Assembly (NCBI RefSeq): GCF_000178855.1
Contig: NZ_ADVG01000006.1
Location: 1 to 64,000 of the forward strand
Direction: 5' to 3'
Length of the DNA stretch: 64,000 bases
From: Ktedonobacter racemifer DSM 44963
Lineage (GTDB): Bacteria; Chloroflexota; Ktedonobacteria; Ktedonobacterales; Ktedonobacteraceae
The position numbers and the translations under genes were made by a program. Numbering within the stretch: position 1 is the stretch's first letter; each line of letters starts with the position of its first letter. The notes under the pieces were generated by a model that worked only from the letters and a program-made list of their open reading frames with translations, was not told where the DNA came from and did no database searches. This document shows positions 34,627-42,255 of this stretch, one piece after another.

Positions 34627-35226
34627 ATGAATAGCAAACAAATCGTGCAGTACCTTGAAGAGTTGTCCCAGGCATTGAGTCAACTGGGTGCTCCTAGCAT
34701 TCATATCCTCGTACCAGGGGGCGCTTTTATGCTCTTGCAAGGGAAACGTCAACTCACGTTAGACATTGACTTTGTTCTTATCGAAAATCCCAATCCTCTA
34801 CGGATACCAACACAAGGAACATTCCAGATCGCTGTGCAACGGACCGAGGTATCCAAAACCCCTTATGGAAAAAAGTTCAAGCGAGCCATAGAGTTTGTGG
34901 CGAGCCAGCATAAGGGTTTGGCCGAGGACTGGATGAACGATGAGGCAGCCGTGTACTATTACGACGACGCTCCTTTCGCAGAGGTGCGATTTTGGCGTAA
35001 TTTCAATAATGTCCTTTATGTCTACTTACCTTCTTTTGCATATATGTTTGCAGCGAAGGTTGCGGCATATCGCCAAAAAGACATAAAAGATATTCAAGTA
35101 TTGAAACAAGAATTGAATATCCAGACGCGGGCAGAGGCACAGGCTATTCTCGATAAGTTTTTGTTGCCAGATGCCCAAGAATTTTGGGAGGTGGACAAAA
35201 AGCTGAAACGCTTATTCCGTAAGTAA
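34627..35226 (+). CDS. DUF6036/AbiEii-like nucleotidyltransferase, module 1
   Basis: A 199-residue protein. LVPGGAFMLLQGKRQLTLDIDFVLIE near residue 28 is the GG...(T)xDIDxxL nucleotidyltransferase core of the DUF6036/AbiEii-like group, known from abortive-infection and toxin-antitoxin loci. A central helical part and YLPSFAYMFAAKVAAYRQKDIKDIQVL follow. ATG at 34627 with AAGGAAGGA; the frame upstream to 34573 overlaps the leader. A paralogue lies at 59779. The partner gene follows after a terminator and its own promoter. A defence or addiction role is inferred from family. Confidence 0.8.
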   Translation: MNSKQIVQYLEELSQALSQLGAPSIHILVPGGAFMLLQGKRQLTLDIDFVLIENPNPLRIPTQGTFQIAVQRTEVSKTPYGKKFKRAIEFVASQHKGLAEDWMNDEAAVYYYDDAPFAEVRFWRNFNNVLYVYLPSFAYMFAAKVAAYRQKDIKDIQVLKQELNIQTRAEAQAILDKFLLPDAQEFWEVDKKLKRLFRK

Positions 35227-35250
35227 GGCTACTGTCCTCCATCCAGATAG

Positions 35251-35310
35251 GGCGACTTCTTAGAAGTCGCCTTTTCGTGTGTCTCGCTCGTTCCTCTTTC
35301 ATGGTATAAT
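35251..35310 (+). terminator. Terminator followed by promoter between the module 1 genes
   Basis: GGCGACTTCT (35251-35260) with AGAAGTCGCC (35262-35271) and TTTT ends the first transcript. A TATAAT -10 box at 35305-35310 starts the second. Module 2 has the same order of hairpin and TATAAT, so the two genes are kept as separate transcripts. Confidence 0.78.
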
Positions 35311-35336
35311 TGAGGCGGAAAGGAGGGATAGCAAAT

Positions 35337-35825
35337 ATGATAACGCAAGAAGATCAGGCGGCAATGCTTGAACAGGATGAAGAGGGCGTACCTTTGCAGA
35401 CGTTTCAGCGCTCGTTCGCGCAGATATGTGCAGGCGAGGAACCGTGGTTGCCCCTTGGCATTTTTATGCATCAGTTCTTTGGATACTATAAACATCGCCG
35501 GGATGAGTTGGTAAGAGATCCCATCGAGATGCCAGAGCAGCCGGACCAGGAGCAGCGTCAATGGGCAGCCTTTTGCGCAGCTTCGGTTGAGTATCTGTGC
35601 GCGAAATACGATCTTTCCTGTCCCGACTGGGTACACGACCCTCGCTATTCCCTAGACTATCCCTGGTATTATGATATTAGTGCCGACCTGCCTGAAGTGC
35701 AGGAAGAACTTCGCCAAACAACCCCGGAGAAGTTCACAAAGCATAATGTTTTTTGTGGAGATCGTACCTATCTCAACAAATATGAGCACACCGGGCGTCA
35801 TGGACGTAGAAGAAGAATAGCATAG
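35337..35825 (+). CDS. Conserved partner of the nucleotidyltransferase, module 1
   Basis: A 162-residue protein. It matches the protein at 60495: FAQICAGEEPWLPLGIFMHQFF against IDQGQDPWASFNAFYHDWW, RQWAAFCAASVEYLCAKYDLSCPDWV against KRWAAFAAATVEELCNRHDIPCPEW, and the end TTPEKFTKHNVFCGDRTYLNKYE against STLAPYKRRNVYAGGNVLDNKYE. No known domain is recognised. ATG at 35337 with AAGGAGGGA. Constant company with the NTase in two loci points to a functional pair. Confidence 0.75.
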   Translation: MITQEDQAAMLEQDEEGVPLQTFQRSFAQICAGEEPWLPLGIFMHQFFGYYKHRRDELVRDPIEMPEQPDQEQRQWAAFCAASVEYLCAKYDLSCPDWVHDPRYSLDYPWYYDISADLPEVQEELRQTTPEKFTKHNVFCGDRTYLNKYEHTGRHGRRRRIA

Positions 35826-35921
35826 CAATCCCCATCAGCAGCAGGAGCAGTGTTAGAGAGCGGAGCCGCCGACCACCGGCCCCGCTTTTTTGTTTGCCTT
35901 TTCCCCCGTAAAAGCATGCAT

Positions 35922-36023
35922 AGTACTATCTTCCCGGTACTATCTCCTCTCTTGAAAATAATGTTTCGAGACATTATAATAAGAAGAGGCCGGGAGCCTG
36001 AGACCGTCAAGACGCAGGCCCCC
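35922..36023 (+). promoter_or_regulatory. Dyad-in-spacer promoter, copy 4, with permuted-loop leader hairpin
   Basis: TTGAAA (35952-35957), 17-bp spacer, TATAAT (35975-35980), dyad AATGTTTCGAGACATT at 35960-35975; AGTACT and GGTACT lie upstream. The leader hairpin GGGAGCCT (35992-35999) / AGGCCCCC (36016-36023) encloses GAGACCGTCAAGACGC, the same loop modules (GACGC and TGAGACC) as L1-L7 but in reverse order. Confidence 0.8.
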
Positions 36024-36073
36024 GCAACGTCAGAGTGAGAGCCACCCCGAACCACGAAGAGGAGTATAACACA

Positions 36074-36826
36074 ATGGAAGATTACAGCAGCTATAGAAGC
36101 TATGAGAGCGAGGCCCAGCGCCGCGCCAAGGAGCGCGAAACTGCCCCCAAGACATGCCCTCATTGTCATGAGGAGATCAACCAGAACTTAGGCCCATGGG
36201 ACAAACCGAAATATCACTGCGGCAAAGACAAGTGCAGGAAGGCCGCGAGCCGTCAAAATATCGCGGAGCGCAAGCGCCAGAACCGCGCCAACGCCCGCGA
36301 GAGGATGTTGAAATACTGTGAACAGCATCTTACCATGGACCAGCGCCGCAGTGTCATGGATATGTGTGATCTGCTCATGAACTACAGTTATGACGAAGGC
36401 CACCAGATCGCGGAGCAGGTGGTGAAGGTCATTGAAGAAAAGCGATGCAAGCATGACCGCATCGCGCAGCTTGAAGCCTACGCCAAGCTTGCCAACCGGC
36501 AGAGGGAGGCGAGCGAACGCCAGCTAAAAGAGCGTATCGCGGAGCTAGAGGAGGAGTTGAGGCTGTATCAGTCTCTTGAAAATACCATCCATGGTATCGC
36601 GGAACGGCAACTTGAGAAGCAGCCCGACCCCCAGAAGCCAGAAGAGCGACCAGCGCCCCAGGAACAGGAGGAGGAGAGCGACCCCGACCGGGCGCGAGTG
36701 CCGTCTATTCTTGCTCAAGCCAACATCAAGCCCTATACAGGCCAGGAAGAGGAGGAAGAAGAAGAGGGCGAGGAGCTAGGGGAATACAGCGACGAGGGCG
36801 ATGAGGACCGCGACGAGGAGGAGTAA
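36074..36826 (+). CDS. Zinc-finger and coiled-coil protein of unknown function
   Basis: A 250-residue protein. CPHCHEEINQ and YHCGKDKCRKAASRQNIAERKRQN (about residues 28-65) form a zinc site with a basic helix, followed by a coiled coil (about 120-190, RQREASERQLKERIAELEEELRLYQSLE) and a very acidic tail. ATG at 36074 with AGAGGAG. Transcribed from the fourth dyad promoter. The Cys-Cys-Cys motif with basic helix recurs in the next gene (CxxxC...YCSDKCRVAHHRQRQREAKR), so the two may be related. Confidence 0.68.
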   Translation: MEDYSSYRSYESEAQRRAKERETAPKTCPHCHEEINQNLGPWDKPKYHCGKDKCRKAASRQNIAERKRQNRANARERMLKYCEQHLTMDQRRSVMDMCDLLMNYSYDEGHQIAEQVVKVIEEKRCKHDRIAQLEAYAKLANRQREASERQLKERIAELEEELRLYQSLENTIHGIAERQLEKQPDPQKPEERPAPQEQEEESDPDRARVPSILAQANIKPYTGQEEEEEEEGEELGEYSDEGDEDRDEEE

Positions 36827-36859
36827 GCGTACCAGAGCCGGGCCGATCATCCCCACCGA

Positions 36860-36928
36860 TGTGACGCCCGGCCAGCGGTCACAATCGAAGCGCCAGGTGC
36901 AACGTGTGACACCCAGCTCCGCGTCACA
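36860..36928. repeat. TGTGAC dyad pair, locus 9
   Basis: Dyads at 36860-36883 and 36905-36928, period 45, spacer core GCGCCAGGTGC. It lies between two genes likely to be in one operon. Confidence 0.88.
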
Positions 36929-36960
36929 GTCACCAGGACGACCAGGAAGGAGAGAGCAAG

Positions 36961-38010
36961 ATGCAGCAGGAGAACCACCAACCCAGCACAGCGCGGGAGT
37001 GTGCGAAAGACTTTATCAGGCACTATGTTATAGAGGGCTGGACACGTGAAGAGCTTGCAGGCGGGCATATGACAACCCATCAGCCTACCTATGATGCCCA
37101 GATCGGCGCGCAGGGAGGCAAGGTGCAGGACCAGGAGGACCGGACCAGGACCATCAGACCAGACCAGATGTTAGTCACCCGCGTTGGTGATACGCGGTGC
37201 TTTGTGCTCTTTGACCTCGCAGACCTTATAGCGGAGATCCGCGACGAGCAGCGTGGATTTTACCGCCAGTCTCTAAACCTTTTCAACATCCAGGAACCAG
37301 AGCCAGAGCCAGAGCCGCCCACGTCACAGCCGGAAGACACAGGGCAGGGCACCCTTCTTGACCTGTTTCGCAATGAGGAGGCCCAGCAGGAGCCATCCAA
37401 GCGCAAACGTCGCCAGTACACCATATATCGGTCATACTATGCGGGGGCTTGCCAGAACCCGGAATGCACCGTTGATATCGGCCTAATCGAAACAGAAGGC
37501 GGGAGAGATCGGCGTTACTGTAGCGATAAATGCCGAGTAGCACACCACCGCCAGCGCCAGCGAGAGGCCAAGCGGGAGGAAACCTTACGGTATCACGGCG
37601 AGCTACGCGCCTACTGGCAGCTTCATAACATCCGTGGTGAGGTGTTGGCACGTCTGCAAGAAATCTTGTTACAGCATGGCAAGAAGGCAGCCCGCGCCGC
37701 GACCGATGCCGTACTTGTTGCTCTAGCAGCACAGCAGGAGGCCGGGAGTCAGGAGCAATTCAGGTTGATAGATGAGGTGCTATCGAGAGGTGAGGCTATC
37801 GGTTATCCTGAGATCCGACACGATGATTTTCGAGTGCCCGCAGGGTTTGAGGGATGGACCAACATTGTCGGCAATGCAACCTTGAACTTTCTGCGAGATT
37901 TGAAACTCTATCTTTGGGACCTCCAGCAGCGCGAAGCCCAGCGCGAGCAGGCGCGCCGCAAGATGGAGGAATTGAGCCGCCCCTACCAGCAGCCGGACAA
38001 CCAGGGCTAG
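36961..38010 (+). CDS. Zinc-finger protein of unknown function
   Basis: A 349-residue protein. The N-terminal half has a beta-rich VGDTRCFVLFDLADLIAEIRDEQ segment; the middle is acidic Pro/Glu; CQNPECTVDIG and DRRYCSDKCRVAHHRQRQREAKR near residues 165-205 form a zinc site with a basic helix, as in the preceding protein. The C-terminal part is helical (LARLQEILLQHGKKAARAATDAVLVALA). ATG at 36961 with AAGGAGAGAG. Function unknown; DNA binding is plausible. Confidence 0.68.
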   Translation: MQQENHQPSTARECAKDFIRHYVIEGWTREELAGGHMTTHQPTYDAQIGAQGGKVQDQEDRTRTIRPDQMLVTRVGDTRCFVLFDLADLIAEIRDEQRGFYRQSLNLFNIQEPEPEPEPPTSQPEDTGQGTLLDLFRNEEAQQEPSKRKRRQYTIYRSYYAGACQNPECTVDIGLIETEGGRDRRYCSDKCRVAHHRQRQREAKREETLRYHGELRAYWQLHNIRGEVLARLQEILLQHGKKAARAATDAVLVALAAQQEAGSQEQFRLIDEVLSRGEAIGYPEIRHDDFRVPAGFEGWTNIVGNATLNFLRDLKLYLWDLQQREAQREQARRKMEELSRPYQQPDNQG

Positions 38011-38063
38011 CCAGAAACGTTACAGCCACATGTGTGATTTGACAAAGCTTCTGTCCTCCAGTG

Positions 38064-38261
38064 TGAACCATATGTTGTCCAGCACTTAGCCTCACACCTC
38101 ATCTCATCACACCGTATTCAGAAACTAAAGTTCAGCTTTTGACGCATATCATGACCAGCAGTCCATAATTAGAAGCATAAGGTGTCCAGCAGTTCATTTA
38201 AGGTGATTTCGGCAGCTTTTTACCTTGCAGTGGTGAACTAGCTAACACGGATATGCGTCAA
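38064..38261. repeat. Transposon-end-like repeat cluster, left side
   Basis: Four copies of a TGACNCATATNTTGTCCAGC-type motif at 38064-38083, 38139-38159, 38172-38192 and, inverted, 38249-38261. Together with the right cluster they flank the gene at 38358. Multiple binding sites at both ends are usual for Tn7/TniA- and IS21-type elements. No transposase is present. Confidence 0.55.
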
Positions 38262-38357
38262 AGCGGACACATTATGAGCCTGCGTAAACGTACTATGATA
38301 AAGTGAAGGACAGTAGCCTGTTTTGGTTGTTCTCAAATGGCTAGTGAGCAGAAATAG

Positions 38358-39107
38358 ATGACTATGATCATTAACAATGAGACGTCTACAGAGAAAATAG
38401 AGAGCCTCTATTTTCCCCTCATTGATGAAGCGCTGTCAATCTATCAAGAAATCTTCCAGGATGCGCTCATTGAGATACGGCTTCTCGGCTCAGTTCCAAG
38501 GGGAGAAGCTCATCCAGGATCTTCTGATATTGATTTCATGGCCCTCATACGAGAAAAATCACGAGAGGCTTCTCTTTCCTTGCTACAGGAATCTTCTCGA
38601 AGACTTCAATCTACCTATCTCTTTGTTTCTCAGGTTGATCTGGATTGCTTTGACGTGGCATCTCTCTCGCCATTTCAACGCTTTGTGTTATCAAGTGACT
38701 CTTTGAGCATTTATGGAAAGGATGAGTTCACAAAAAAAGTTCAGATGATCAAAAGAGAACATTTAGCCTCATTGGTCACTCCAAATATTACCGCTCTTGT
38801 ACAGGAATATACCGACGCTATCCACTTGCTTGAGAGCAAGGAGGCGCTAAGGCAAATGAGCCGAGTCATCGGAAAAGATCTTCTGAGGTGCCTTAGATAT
38901 ATTCTTATTGTTGAGCAGGGGATATATGAGAAAACCATAGAAAATATTCATAAGCAACTTCTTCACACGCTACCAGAATATAAAGAGCGTATTTGCGATC
39001 TCTTCACCTTATATGTGCAGCCAACAGCAAATAAACAGGCATTGCTTCACTGCTTACACTGTTCACGTCAAGAATTGATTCCACTCTTACAGCGATATGG
39101 CTTTTAA
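38358..39107 (+). CDS. Aminoglycoside-adenylyltransferase-like nucleotidyltransferase
   Basis: A 249-residue protein with the MNT core LLGSVPRGEAHPGSSDIDFMALI near residue 45 (GS..RG....SDID with the two catalytic Asp) and a third acidic site in VDLDCFDV near 95, followed by a helical C-terminal domain (YILIVEQGIYEKTIENIHKQLL). This is the layout of ANT/AadA-like enzymes, but drug specificity cannot be read. ATG at 38358 has no strong ribosome site; ATG 38364 is an alternative. AT-rich compared with the backbone and flanked by transposon-end-like repeats, so it looks like cargo. Confidence 0.75.
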   Translation: MTMIINNETSTEKIESLYFPLIDEALSIYQEIFQDALIEIRLLGSVPRGEAHPGSSDIDFMALIREKSREASLSLLQESSRRLQSTYLFVSQVDLDCFDVASLSPFQRFVLSSDSLSIYGKDEFTKKVQMIKREHLASLVTPNITALVQEYTDAIHLLESKEALRQMSRVIGKDLLRCLRYILIVEQGIYEKTIENIHKQLLHTLPEYKERICDLFTLYVQPTANKQALLHCLHCSRQELIPLLQRYGF

Positions 39108-39168
39108 AGCACAGGTTGCGCAATTATGCTGGCTCAAAAGTAGGCCTCAATGAAGCACAACAAGATAT

Positions 39169-40055
39169 TGACCCATATCTTGTCCACCTGATTTTTGACC
39201 CATATTGTCAGTAGGCGCATAAAATCGCCACTTTTGACCCATAAAATCGCCAGCTAATTGAGCTTGATTAGAATACTTGTTCTTTGATTTACTGACGCAT
39301 AACTTCGCCCGAATCACAAATTGACTCATAACCCCGCCTTTTTAGGCGAGCACAGAAAAACGTTGATATCCCACGTAAAATCATGGCAGATCGCCTAAAA
39401 TGGGCGATGATATGAGTCAAACTGGCGATGACATGGTCCTTTCGCTCCTTTCTGCCACGAATCATTGCCGGGAAGGCTGCGGCGACCTTTTCCAGATCGG
39501 TGCTGACAACACATAGGCATAAAGGCAAGGCAAACGGGTACAAACGCCATGAAACAAGGCCAGTCCTTCATTGAGAGACTGACACATATCTTCGCCAGTT
39601 TTGACTTCTGACGCATAAAGGCCCGTTTCGGCGAGGTTATGTGGATTCTCATAATTCCAGTCGCCATTCTCAGATAAAAATTCGTTGCGTAGATATACAA
39701 TACAAGTAGAACGAGCATACTTTCTCGCATAAATTTTCTTGGCGCGATCCAGCGCTGGCGCAAACTGTTACATTTCTGACAAATAACTTTCTCGCATAAA
39801 TTTTCGTTGGCCTGTAGAGCGGTGCGAAACCCTGTCAGCGAAAATTTATCTGAGAAAAATTGTCTGTTTGGGCCTGCCAAAATGCGCCCGCACGACCTGG
39901 AAAATTTATCTGAGAAAAGAGAGTGCCACTTGCAAGGCTTAACGCAGCGCTACAAGCTGTCTTACGCAAAACTAATGAACGTTTATATGATTGGATGGCG
40001 ACAGCAATCATGAGAATGCACAGGTTATGGTATTAATGACACATATCTTGTCCAG
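39169..40055. repeat. Transposon-end-like repeat cluster, right side
   Basis: Ten copies of TGACNCATA followed by TCGCC or TTGTCCA: 39169-39187, 39195-39212, 39214-39229, 39232-39252, 39292-39310, 39321-39338, 39400-39420 (inverted), 39579-39598, 39608-39623 and 40036-40055. No ORF in this 900-bp stretch is supported. A decayed transposon end is the simplest reading. Confidence 0.58.
39668..39918. repeat. Five copies of TTTCTCNNATAAATTTTC
   Basis: Direct copies near 39668, 39719 and 39786 and inverted copies near 39840 and 39899, each about 18-22 bp and AT-rich, inside the right-hand repeat cluster. The two inverted copies are spaced about 60 bp, like the direct ones (51-67 bp). It may be a second protein-binding array. 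Confidence 0.6.
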
Positions 40056-40143
40056 TTTGTTCTTTTTAGACAAAATCACACGGTAAAAAACGAAAGAAAC
40101 GTTTACGTTACGACGTTAAAACATTCGTTCTTTCACTATTCTT

Positions 40144-40177
40144 TTGAGAACGTTAAACGTCACGTTAACGTTCTCAA
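40144..40177. repeat. 13-bp palindrome pair rich in AACGTT
   Basis: TTGAGAACGTTAA (40144-40156) and TTAACGTTCTCAA (40165-40177) with an 8-base loop. The surrounding 150 bp contain further AACGTT and GTTCTTTC/GAAAGAAC motifs in both orientations. Confidence 0.7.
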
Positions 40178-40349
40178 GCTGAACGAGGCGCATTCTCGTT
40201 TCGTTCTTAACCAGCAGAAAGAACGAAGAAGCACGGATAGAAGCGGATTCTGCGTTTTTTTCTCGAAAGATCAGCTTGGTCAAGATCAATGGCAAATCAC
40301 AACATGTAACGATATAGCCGACCGGGCAGCAGGTGTTACGATCCCCAAA

Positions 40350-40417
40350 CGTGACGCCAGCGCCCGGTCACTTTGCGCGCGGCCAGGTGAGTGTGTGACC
40401 TACCGGTACTAGTCACA
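40350..40417. repeat. TGTGAC dyad pair, locus 10
   Basis: Dyads at 40350-40372 and 40394-40417; the left one is weaker. The spacer carries GGCCAGGTGAG. Confidence 0.75.
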
Positions 40418-40456
40418 GGATGCGCAGCGCCTACTCTTCTCGCTTTTTCTCCAATT

Positions 40457-40527
40457 GGAGGGAGGCCAGGATACGTGTAAAAACCACTCATAGTGATAGG
40501 TTTTTACACGTATCCTGGCCTCTCTCC
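40457..40527. repeat. Near-perfect 29-bp inverted repeat
   Basis: Arms at 40457-40485 and 40499-40527 (inner 22 bp perfect, starting GGCCAGGATACGTG; one G-T type mismatch outside), 13-base loop. It lies downstream of the minus-strand gene at 40559 and could end its transcript, though the stem is far longer than a usual terminator. Confidence 0.8.
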
Positions 40528-40558
40528 GCTACCTCTGCAACTGAGGGCAATTTCTTGC

Positions 40559-40864
40559 TCATTTTCTTTTTAAGAAGAGGTGTATGAATTCGAGAAATGG
40601 AGACTGGTTTTCTGAGGTCGGGAAAAGAAAACTTATGACCTTGTATAAGCAGAGAAAGACGGGGAGCTGGAAGACAGCAGCAGCTTCTATATTTTTACTC
40701 AAGAAGAATACCACTACACCGACGATCATCGATGTTGGAGTGAGGAAAAGAAAAGCTGTGAGAATGAGAACACGCATACGAGCGAGTTCGACGTTTGCTG
40801 TTTTTGGTTGTGGTGAGGTTTTGCTGTTTCGCTTTGGCCCAACAGTTGAGTTTTTGGGTGCCAT
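40559..40864 (-). CDS. Small two-helix membrane protein
   Basis: A 101-residue protein: a basic N-terminus (MAPKNSTVGPKRNSKTSPQPKTANVELARMR) then two hydrophobic helices (VLILTAFLFLTPTSMIVGVVVFFL and AAAVFQLPVFLCLYKVISFLF) and a short charged tail. ATG at 40864 with AAGGAG nine bases upstream; the longer frame to 40915 has no ribosome site. Alone between dyad locus 10 and a hairpin (about 40917-40952). No function assigned. The DNA from 40953 to 41335 shows nothing recognised. Confidence 0.6.
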   Translation of the reverse strand: MAPKNSTVGPKRNSKTSPQPKTANVELARMRVLILTAFLFLTPTSMIVGVVVFFLSKNIEAAAVFQLPVFLCLYKVISFLFPTSENQSPFLEFIHLFLKRK

Positions 40865-41339
40865 ATAAAACTCCTTCAAATTAAGGAAGAGAGTATCGTT
40901 ATCAAAGAGCACCATAAAGGATAAGGGTACGCCTATAGCGTATCCTTTGGCTCTCGTAACGAACTCAGTTCGATAACAAAAGGAGTTTCTTTCTCTGATC
41001 TACTCGCTTATTTTCCCCACTTAGCGTGGGCCTTAGACAGAAGCAATCGGCAAAATTGCGTTGAAAGCAAACTCAATGTATTTAATTGTGTCAATGGTAG
41101 GTTTAGCATCGGAAACGAGTAGATTTGTCTAAGATTCGGTGATGGGCACCGGTTAAGATATGATAACACAACAATAATGATTTGGCAAGCAGCAGTTTAC
41201 TGATTACGTTGTTTTAGAATCCAACGGTATAACCTGCGTCGCGGTCCCTCTCCCCCTTAAACGCATCTAGATCAGATTGGTAGATTTGCCACTCCGGGCC
41301 TACCTCCAATTGACCAGGGCCAGCGCGGGCAGTGTACAC

Positions 41340-41358
41340 GGACAGCCACGGACGCCCG
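41340..41358 (+). repeat. Outlying copy of the parMR 19-bp iteron
   Basis: GGACAGCCACGGACGCCCG, identical in form to the iterons around 47.2 and 49.6 kb. It lies 73 bp upstream of the HTH gene at 41431, where a ParR-like protein could repress. Confidence 0.7.
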
Positions 41359-41430
41359 CGAGTATGATGCGTTGCAGATTTATGGTACTATTTGTAAGAG
41401 ACGGCGCGAGAGGATAAGGAGGGCAGCAGT

Positions 41431-42018
41431 ATGACGGACGACCCCGGACAGCCGACGATAGTAGAAGAGCAGCCAGCCCCAGCTCAGGAGGCGGAGATGG
41501 AGACCACAAACGAGGTGCAGGCATCACAGAGTGAGGTGAGTCTGACCACGACCCAAGCTGCTGCCCAGTTGGATGTGGACGCTCGTACCGTGCGACGCTA
41601 CATTACCGAGCGGCGACTAAAAGCCCGGCAGGTCAAGAGCGCCAGAGGCCAGGAATGGCAAATATATCAATCTGACTTAGATGCGTTTAAGCAGGAGCGG
41701 GACCGCGCCGCAACCGAGGGCCAGGAAGCCGGATTGACAAGGGCCGAGGAGAGCCAAGCCCTCACCACCACTGTAGGAATTATCGCTGCTGAGTTGGAAC
41801 GCCGTTCCCAGGCATTGACCGAGGCCCAGGCAACTATTGAGCGTTTGGCCCTTGAAGCCGGGCGACAGGCAGGGCGCAACGAAGAGCTAGAGCGAGAAGC
41901 GGCACGCTTGCGCGAGCGCGTGGCCCACTTGGAGCAGGAGCGCGACCAGTTGAAGGCCGAGGTGAAGGACCAGGGAAAGGGACCGCGCCGGATAAAGTTG
42001 CTTCCCTGGCAACAGTAG
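41431..42018 (+). CDS. HTH and coiled-coil DNA-binding protein
   Basis: A 195-residue protein. Residues about 35-90 (VSLTTTQAAAQLDVDARTVRRYITERRLKARQVKSARGQEWQIYQSDLDAFKQERD) are a MerR/excisionase-type HTH with wing. Residues about 110-180 form a long coiled coil (LEREAARLRERVAHLEQERDQL). Same plan as the protein at 54871. ATG at 41431 with AAGGAGGG. Such proteins may organise or segregate plasmid DNA; specific role unknown. Confidence 0.72.
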   Translation: MTDDPGQPTIVEEQPAPAQEAEMETTNEVQASQSEVSLTTTQAAAQLDVDARTVRRYITERRLKARQVKSARGQEWQIYQSDLDAFKQERDRAATEGQEAGLTRAEESQALTTTVGIIAAELERRSQALTEAQATIERLALEAGRQAGRNEELEREAARLRERVAHLEQERDQLKAEVKDQGKGPRRIKLLPWQQ

Positions 42019-42064
42019 TAGGAGCCCGGTAGAAACTACCTCCACAGCCGATCATCCCCGCGAG

Positions 42065-42133
42065 TGTGACCGGAGATCCGCAGTCACAACCAGCGCGACC
42101 AGGCGCAGATGTGACACCCAGCTCCGGGTCACA
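42065..42133. repeat. TGTGAC dyad pair, locus 11
   Basis: Dyads at 42065-42088 and 42110-42133, period 45, spacer core GCGCGACCAGGCGC. It stands just upstream of the GntR promoter. Confidence 0.87.
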
Positions 42134-42185
42134 CTTATCATTATATTCCTTAATAGTCTGAAGTACTTTTATTTGCATTGAGGTA

Positions 42186-42226
42186 TTTACACTAGTGTGA
42201 TTGCAATGGTATAATCGCACTAGTGT
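42186..42226 (+). promoter_or_regulatory. Autoregulated gntR promoter with two ACACTAGTGT operators
   Basis: TTTACA (42186-42191), 18-bp spacer, TATAAT (42210-42215). Operator ACACTAGTGT (42189-42198) overlaps the -35; GCACTAGTGT (42217-42226) lies just after the -10. The same operator recurs at 43109. Confidence 0.85.
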
Positions 42227-42255
42227 AGTTTTATTGTTTAATTGGAGGCTTATAA

